From assembly GCF_965638725.1 (NCBI RefSeq), contig NC_134949.1, positions 110,404,586-110,468,585 on the forward strand: a DNA stretch of 64,000 bases, given 5' to 3'. The notes below the pieces were generated by a model. That model searched no databases. It was not told the origin of the DNA and saw only the letters and a list, made by a program, of their open reading frames with translations. Position 1 is the stretch's first letter. Each line of letters starts with the position of its first letter. This document shows, piece by piece, positions 56,886-64,000 of the stretch. Source of the stretch: Aptenodytes patagonicus. Its lineage: Eukaryota; Chordata; Aves; Sphenisciformes; Spheniscidae. Position numbers and translations under genes: made by a program.

Positions 56886-57270
56886 ATCCAATGGGATTAT
56901 TCTTATGAAAAAAGACTGCAAGATCTGAACCTTGAAAGTTGTATAGTGAGGACTTCATCTTCTTTTATATTCTGTGAAGTACTGTTCATGTCTATTGTCA
57001 GGTGGGTAAAAATTATTCTCCTGTAATAGCCTGACACTCTTTTGAACTGTCTATATGTTTTGGACATTTTAAGTGTTCTGCAACTTCTCTATTGTTCTGC
57101 TTCTTAAACTCTTCCCAGCTGGGGATGAATTACTATTTTAAATCAGAAACTTCATTTGTTTATTTTTAATTCTTGCTTGCAGTTGTGTAAAGTGATCGTG
57201 AACGCTGCTTTAATTGTGCAGGGGAGTGATTTGTTTGACTACAATATTAAATGGTCTTTTCCCTGAAAGA
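56886..57270 (+). other. Putative 3' UTR with ATTAAA signal at 57246-57251
   Basis: Follows the stop of the probable terminal exon. ATTAAA at 57246-57251 is the first common poly(A) signal variant met. The next canonical AATAAA is much farther away (58803-58808), so a longer UTR is also possible. Confidence 0.35.
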
Positions 57271-59399
57271 GCTGTTATGCTTCTAGTTTAGTATGCCAAC
57301 TGGAAATTTGGGATTTTTTAATTATTTTTTTTAGCTTCTCAGCTGTCATAGTTCCCCCCTTCATGGTTTTTAGAGGTTATGTAAAACAGAGTACATACAG
57401 TAACATTTAACGTTGTGCCTACAGAATGACAAATTTATTTTATTCATTAAATTACTGCTGCTTACTGCCAGTACATGGTCCTACTGATCCCAATTCTTCA
57501 TTCTACCATAGAAGAATGCCTCGGTATAACTCTAAATGCCTATACCAATGAAATCATAAATTACTTTTTTTTTCGTTATCCCTTTATAAGTCTTTTCAAT
57601 CTTTCCTTTTTTTGCTTCTCACCCTCACACTAGTTTACTTTTTTCACAATCTCTGCACTGTCTTTATCTTACTTGTTCATGTTTGTGTCTAAACAATCAG
57701 ATGGAACATTTTTACAAGTTGTGTATTTCAAATCCCTCAATGACAGCTAATGTTTTCATTACTTATGTATTCACTTTCCTGATGAGGTATTCTACAATCA
57801 TAACAAATTAAATGAGTGACATACAGTGTGCAGATATTTGTTTGCTCTTTGACTAGTTACAGAGAAACAGCTTGTACTAGAAAAACAAAATATGTAACTC
57901 TGAGTTACTGCAATATTGCCAAGCTAAAGGTGCCACAGTTTACTGAAATTTGTTTCTGTTGCTGAATGCTGTAGTAAAGGTTGTCATTCAGCTTCCATTA
58001 TGACTCCTAACTGGCATCTGTGGAGAAGTTCTTTAAAAAAACTTGTTTTGATCTAATATTGTACATTGCATACTCAATCTCAATTAGTAATGCATGCCTC
58101 ATCTTGAGGAAAAGTTAAATGAAAGTCCTCTTATATGTTTTCTGAGCAACTGGAGGATTTTTTTTTTTTTTTTTTTTTTTTTAAATCTAAGTCAATATAA
58201 AATGTTTTCCTTCATCCTAATCAGTACCCTCAGTGGTTCCAAGAAAGAAATTTCCAGATTTGGAGTATAGTTAGTCTTTCTGAGTGGTCAGAAGGAAGCT
58301 TATAGCCAATTGCCTTTTTCTCAATTTTTTTCCTCTTTATTGCTTTCTTTGCAATAAGAAAGTCTCCTGTTGTCTCCCTGTTGATTGCTTCCCACCTTTT
58401 GCTGTTCACACCTTGATTGGAATTCTTACCAATTTTGTACAGCTGTAAAAATGAGGAATGGTATCATCTCTGCTGTCTTCCTGCTATATATGTTTTAATT
58501 GTAGAGGTTTAATTTTAGGCTATAACTTTTTTTGTGTCAGCAATTCTAGCCTTCAAGTCCACAAAGATAAGATTTCTTAGATGAGGTGAGCGATATTCCT
58601 GCTACACTGCTCCTGCAGAGTACCAAAACTGCAACACATGTAGGGCAAGAAATACAGATACTCATGACATATGGGTGCTTGCTCTTACAATTGTTCTGGA
58701 AAGCAAATCTTTGGCTCCTGCTCTACAAGAAAACAGGGTCAACAAACTCATTTGCAATGGAGCAGGATTAAGACAAAGCTTTGCACTTCACAAGCATACA
58801 GCAATAAAATTACTTTCAAAGGGCACGGAGGAGATTCATAGTGAATATTGAGCTTATGTGAGGTAACTCAGATTAGGCAGACATAAAAGATCAAGGATCC
58901 AAAGAAAGAAGATTTAAAAAGGAAAGGAAAAGGAACACATGGAAATGAGCTACCATGAAAATAAATTGGGGCAGGGGGAGATATGAGAGAGAAAGGCCAG
59001 ACAAGGTACAGAGACAGAGGTAAAAGCGATGCGAGTGCTAAACTGGATTATTTTATATTTAGATCTCTAGCCTGTCTTTTCATCTAGAAAAGTAATCCAC
59101 TCACTGTTAAGCACCAGTAAGGTTCCCTTTGTTCCTCTTTTCACCATAATATTTGGCTTTTTTTTCCTATCAGTTTCTGAAGGAGGTCTGTTGTTTATCA
59201 GCTTTTCTACTGATGTTATTTGGCAATTTTTTTTCTCTTCAATGGGAATGTGAAAAATGTGGATGTTTATGAACACGCTTTTGTGAGGAGAGAAAAGGGG
59301 GGTCATAGATAGTAGTTGATTTATTTTAACAAGACCAGTATTTGGCAAACCAAATTTAAAAAGAAATCTGAAAATATGATTAGTTTGACATTATTTCTT
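57271..59399. other. AT-rich unique DNA downstream of the probable gene end
   Basis: T25 at 58158-58182. AATAAA at 58803-58808. No exon or repeat family recognised. Confidence 0.45.
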
Positions 59400-60500
59400 G
59401 GATTTATTTTTTTCTTCAGTTCACGTTGCCTGCAGCATCTTATATCTTTCTCCTAACAAATGATTAAGACAGGTAACGCTGAACTTCCCAAACAACCTAC
59501 CTGACTGTCAAATGACTGTCTCCATTGATGCAGCACACAAGCAAACACGTTATAGAATTGGCATCCAAAATAACCAGACAAGCTGTCCCTATTGACAATT
59601 GTTCCTGCATCAGCATATGTATTGTCCTCTTGGATTATCCCATCTGCAGCTGCTTCAGCTCTGATGCCACGTAATCATTTTGCTTGCTCCAGTGGTTCCT
59701 CTTCAACAACTGAACTCCATCCTTCATGAATTGCATCTCAATGTCTGTGCCAGCACAAGCTCTTCAGCTGTTTATGGTTCCTCCTCTACTGATGCTATTT
59801 AAACAATGTCTTCAAGAGATGCCAGACTGCTCTTGCATATTATCATGATTATTTTTTTAAAGCTCGCTGCATGTAAAACTACCACATAATGATGCCCTTC
59901 AATACAGAATGGTAGGGAGTACAGAGAAATTAATTTCTTCTTATGAAACTTTAAAAATGGCTTGCGCTAGTGTTCTTTAAAGCATTGTCTTTGAAGCATT
60001 GTCTGTGAATTTGGGAGTCAGGAACACACTCAGGATTTAGAAAGACAAGAATAGCAGTGGTAAAACTTGTAACAAAACTTCAATAAATTCATAGCAGAAG
60101 AGAATATTCCACCTTCCAAACCAGCTGTTACACTTGCAATTTATGTGGAAATCAGACTCCCTTTTGATTCAAATTCCTTTGTAAAACTCATCATTTCTAT
60201 ATGCTGCTAGAGCTAATACATGAAGCAAAGGATCACACAAGATAACTGGATGCCTTGTTTTGACTCTGTCGACAAAAAATGTGAGTTGGAATTGTTCTGC
60301 TAGTCTGCCTTGTGGCCATATTGTTGTATGGTTCTCCACAGATGAAATTTTCTCAAAATCAGAGGTCATTTTAATATTTCTCGATTTTACTTCTTTAGTT
60401 AATTGTGTGTATTATTACGGGCTATATCCAACAAGATATTTGATCACCCAGTTTGCAATGTTGTCAGGATTCACATACCTACGTCCAAAGCTGGGCTGCA
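59400..60500 (-). pseudogene. Faint decayed coding-like stretch, minus strand
   Basis: Read on the minus strand, several separated segments look protein-like but sit in different frames with stops between them. Around 60490-60415 there is RRYVNPDNIANWVIKYLVGY; at 60369-60169 there is a 66-codon frame including FVDRVKTRHPVILCDPLLHV and ALAAYRNDEFYKG; around 59680-59480 there is AAADGIIQEDNTYADAGTIV and RDSLSGYFGCQFYNVFACVL. This would fit an old processed pseudogene or a dead DNA transposon. Equally, it may be unrelated open frames in a moderately GC-rich block. Confidence 0.2.
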
Positions 60501-61760
60501 GCTGAGGTTTTCAAACTGCTAAGTACACATCTGACTGTACTTTGTGATGCATTTTTAATGTTAAGATTCCCCAATGATCAAAACAAAGTTTTCCCTCATC
60601 TCCTTCCTTTCAAAGGTATTCTCAAGACACACTTAATGAATCATGCAGAATACAACATGAATTGCTTTTTTCTTTTACATAACCTGAGGAAATGCGTACA
60701 CAATGCCATCTCTTCCTCCTCTTCAATGCTGACCTTGGATGGGGAGCATCTTCTTCACAGGGTATGTTCCCCCTGCCAAGCCATTTTAAGCATTCCTATT
60801 ATAATAAGGGCTCTAGTTTCTTATGGAATCAAGACATGCTGGTTATGATACTGGAAGGAAAACATACCTTGATTTCTATCTGACATGAAGACAAAGTAGA
60901 TATATTTACTGCAAATGCTAGGCAAAAAAAATTAAAAACAATGCCTTTTAAATTCCTCTCAGAAAGCTTTTTGCATTGCTGTTCATGGATTATTTTATGA
61001 AAGGGTCCATCCTCTGAAAAAAAGTGTTTAAATGACTAGTTGGTTGAAAGAAACATCACAGGGTAAATGTGTTGCATCTTAAGTATGGTGATTAATATGT
61101 TCTAAGGTCCTTACTGTGATTCATATTTGGCTTTGCAACTTTATTTCTTTATCCAAAATAGCAATATGCTAAATTCTAAGGATGGCAGCAGGAAAGCAGA
61201 TAATTGTTCTATATTTGATTTTTCCATTTTTATCCTTTACTTATGTGTAAGAAAAAAAGTCAGATGATCAAAGATAGGATTAGCACTTGATTCCAGAAGG
61301 AATCTTTCTTCTAATTTAAAACAAGAGTTTGGAGATGTACTTTAGTTCTTTTGGAGTGCAAGGTGGATTCCCAGCAATGAGCAAGCCCTCTGTAGTTCAA
61401 AGCAGATAAAATGGATAAATGTGGATATTTTAGAGACTTTCTGAGTTGAGCCTTTTTTCCCCTCTGCATGAATGCTAGTGTTCATATTAATTTTGTATGA
61501 TCCTGTCCTTCACTTGTTTCCTCTCAACCCCTGGTTCGTTCAGAGTACCAGCTGTTTGTTCCCTTTCCCCTAAATTGTGGATGCATTTCTGGTTTGTTGT
61601 ACTAAAATAATCTGTGTTGATATGTGATGATCTGAGATGGAGAGACAGAGAGAGAGTGAGTATGTGTATTTGGACTTCCATTTTTATTTTGTACAGTGCT
61701 CTATTTACAGTACAGTGTGGCAGTGATAATTGTCATTGCCCACTTACCTGGAAGTCTCTT
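60501..61760. other. Unique DNA, no gene recognised
   Basis: A 131-codon frame (60453-60848, plus) has no splice support. No repeat recognised. Confidence 0.45.
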
Positions 61761-61780
61761 AGAAGTGATATATCACTTCT
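61761..61780. repeat. 20-bp perfect palindrome
   Basis: AGAAGTGATATATCACTTCT is its own reverse complement with no loop. Outside it, CTCTT on the left can pair with AAGAG on the right across a three-base bulge, extending the potential stem. Confidence 0.9.
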
Positions 61781-64000
61781 TAAAAGAGTTATCTTTTTTG
61801 AGGGATTTTTAAAATTGCCAACGAACTGAAGTACCATTGTAACAACTTCTCAGTTGTTCAAATACAGTGTTCTTAACAACTTTATTAAAATGGTTAGGAT
61901 AAGTAAAGTGACAGATTACCAGGTGCTCTATGTAGGTGGCAAACATCTGGTCAGGCAGAAAGTGTAAACTTAGAAATCTACGTTGACTGACTTAGACTTT
62001 TGCTACAAACTCACCAATATTTCCTTTTAAGATCAGTACTGAAATCACAGTATCTTGTCATGGCATGTGTTCACTGCAAGCTGATGTAACCGTATTCATC
62101 TTCAGGCAGCATAGTACAAGCATGTAAACAAAACATGTTTGATCTGTGCTGTTTTATTCTTGATCAAAATGCCATGGCTTTCAAATTGACTTTTTTTTTT
62201 TTTTTTTTTTTTAATTAATCCTTGGAATAAAGAAAAGGCAATTCATACTTTTTTTCCTTTCTGAGTTGCAGCTCTAATCCCAAAACAGCAAGGTCCTCAT
62301 ACTTAAATACCTGACTGCATGCTGAGTAGTCCTGCTGACTTCAACGTAAGTCTTGCTTCAAGCTACATATATTTGTGTGTATTTGGGGCTAGATTTAACT
62401 CATTAACTATCAGACCTATTTTACAAAAGAGCATACTTTAAGAATTTTTCCCCAATATTCGTGTATATATTTTGTTTCCTTGCCAAGGTATGCATTAATG
62501 GAATGAACATTGATAAATTCAACACATTTGAGTAAGTGGTTTCTATATGGATAGGTGATGAATCTCAAAGTTCGGCTTCTTCAAGTGTGGCAGCTCAGCC
62601 TTTGCATAAAATAACTGTATAATTCAATAAAATAGGTCTTAGAGTGGAATTAATCCCTAGAAACCATTCTTACTTTGTGCAGAGGATTTGCTGTTTGAAG
62701 GACTATCAAGGGAGGACAAGAAATGCTCTTGTTCTGTGGCATGTAAATGGGCCTGTGCTGGTAAAAATTCTGTACGTATGTGTTTATAGTGAACAAGTTC
62801 TCATGTGCTTGAAATTGGTGGAAATTTCCATAGTTTTAGAGATTTGGCCCATAAAGCAGGCAAGGAAGAGACACAAAAAGCTTTGGTGAATCTATTTTTC
62901 ACATTAAGATTATGGTCCCGAGCAAAACTTTGTAGAGTTCACATGGCTCTAAAATTAAAATATATTTACATGTGATATTTATTTGACTTACAGTTGTAAC
63001 AGTAATCATAATTCTTATCTTTTTTAATTGTGTGCATTCAAATTCATAACAAAGGTGATGATGTTGCATTGACATACCTGAACTTAGTCACACAAGTAAT
63101 TCCTTTATTTTTTTTGAAAAAATTGATTGTAGCACAGTTACTTACCTGTGTAGCTGTTGCTTTACTGGTCCTGTAGGAATCCAAATTTTGAATATAAGCT
63201 CCTTAGCAAGACCCCAAAAGACCAATTTAGATGCCCTAACTTAATATGTAAGTTCACAAAGCCCAACCTAATATAGCTACCTATTAGTTTGGATCAAAGT
63301 TTGTAAAATAACTGAGAATAAGTAGAGCTGACGAGATCAGATTTTCCATTTTATTGGAAATTTCCTGAAAATGAAAATGTGATACTATCTTAAAATTAAA
63401 GAAAAAAAAAATCCAAATCCATCTTACTTTCAAGTTCTTTGAAGCTTTAAATTATTTTTTTTTTATTTTAAATATATACTTAAAATTTTATAGTAATAAA
63501 TCAACATTTTTTAAAATGACAGCACCCTGGTTTCAGCATGATGAAAATGCTTCTTTTTAAAAAAATCAGTGCATTTACCTGAACATTTCAATTCAGCAAA
63601 ACAACACTTCATAGGAGGAAAATATGTTCCAGGAAAAAAAGGAAAGTCAGAGCTGAAAGGATTGAAAATAAATTTGTAGTGAGTTTTTATGTGGGATGTG
63701 AGAGAGCCTGAAAAAAACAGATGTAGCAACCTGCTGAGCATTAGGAAGCAGAAAGAGAAATATTCAAGAAATAATTTCAGTGTTTTATGCATTCCCACTA
63801 TTTATCTTTGCCATAAATCACATCAAAGTATCTGTATTTTATACAACATAGGAACAGTTATTTATTTATTTATTCATTTTTTTCACTCTCAACAATTCTG
63901 TTTGGGGTACTGCATCTACTGCCATCCAGACCAGTGGTCCAGTCTCTTAGACTGTGTTTGCACTGTCAATTGTAGCAGCATTTTAATATGCACTTGTGCT
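61781..64000. other. AT-rich unique DNA to the end of the window
   Basis: T22 at 62191-62212. A TTTA simple stretch lies near 63858-63873. No exon or repeat family recognised. Confidence 0.45.

Noticed and set aside
1..64000. CRISPR arrays, tRNA or rRNA genes, bacterial operons, phage or plasmid genes
   Set aside because: None found. The only regular arrays are the ERV minisatellite and microsatellites, and the sequence is clearly vertebrate nuclear DNA.

Overview
The window looks like avian nuclear DNA: AT-rich, gene-poor and single-copy in appearance. It carries four CR1 LINE fragments with the typical bird CR1 3' end (short ATTCTRTG-type terminal repeats). It also carries a bird-type endogenous retroviral LTR family, present once as a solo LTR and once as a complete two-LTR element. 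Nothing suggests bacterial, viral or plasmid DNA. The species cannot be fixed from the sequence alone.

Layout. 1-1853: unique DNA, a solo LTR (799-1343) with a perfect 5-bp target duplication, then a possible last coding exon at 1788-1853. 1854-20790: AT-rich unique DNA with scattered short repeats and motif clusters. 20790-26265: three CR1 pieces, one with an internal deletion of most of its reverse transcriptase, one inverted, and one with a 214-codon open frame. 26266-34482: unique DNA with a C19 tract and an octamer-bearing conserved-looking block. 34488-37172: a short two-LTR retroviral element with a lysine-tRNA-like primer site, a 1.5-kb interior with no gag, pol or env, and a 13-unit, about 48-bp tandem array. 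38609-38697: a good internal exon candidate. 39817-39872: a (TC)28 microsatellite. 51979-53089: the best-preserved CR1 copy, with 335 uninterrupted codons of ORF2 on the minus strand. 56701-56885: the strongest host coding signal, a probable terminal exon on the plus strand. 57000-64000: unique DNA with T tracts, a 20-bp perfect palindrome and a faint, decayed coding-like stretch on the minus strand.

Interpretation. The host DNA is best read as the large introns and flank of a plus-strand gene that ends near 56.9 kb and that I do not recognise, possibly preceded by another plus-strand gene that ends near 1.85 kb. Exon calls rest on splice sites and open frames read by eye, so most are modest. 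The repeat calls are much firmer. The most interesting object is the non-autonomous retroviral element whose coding interior has been replaced by, or reduced to, a 48-bp minisatellite.
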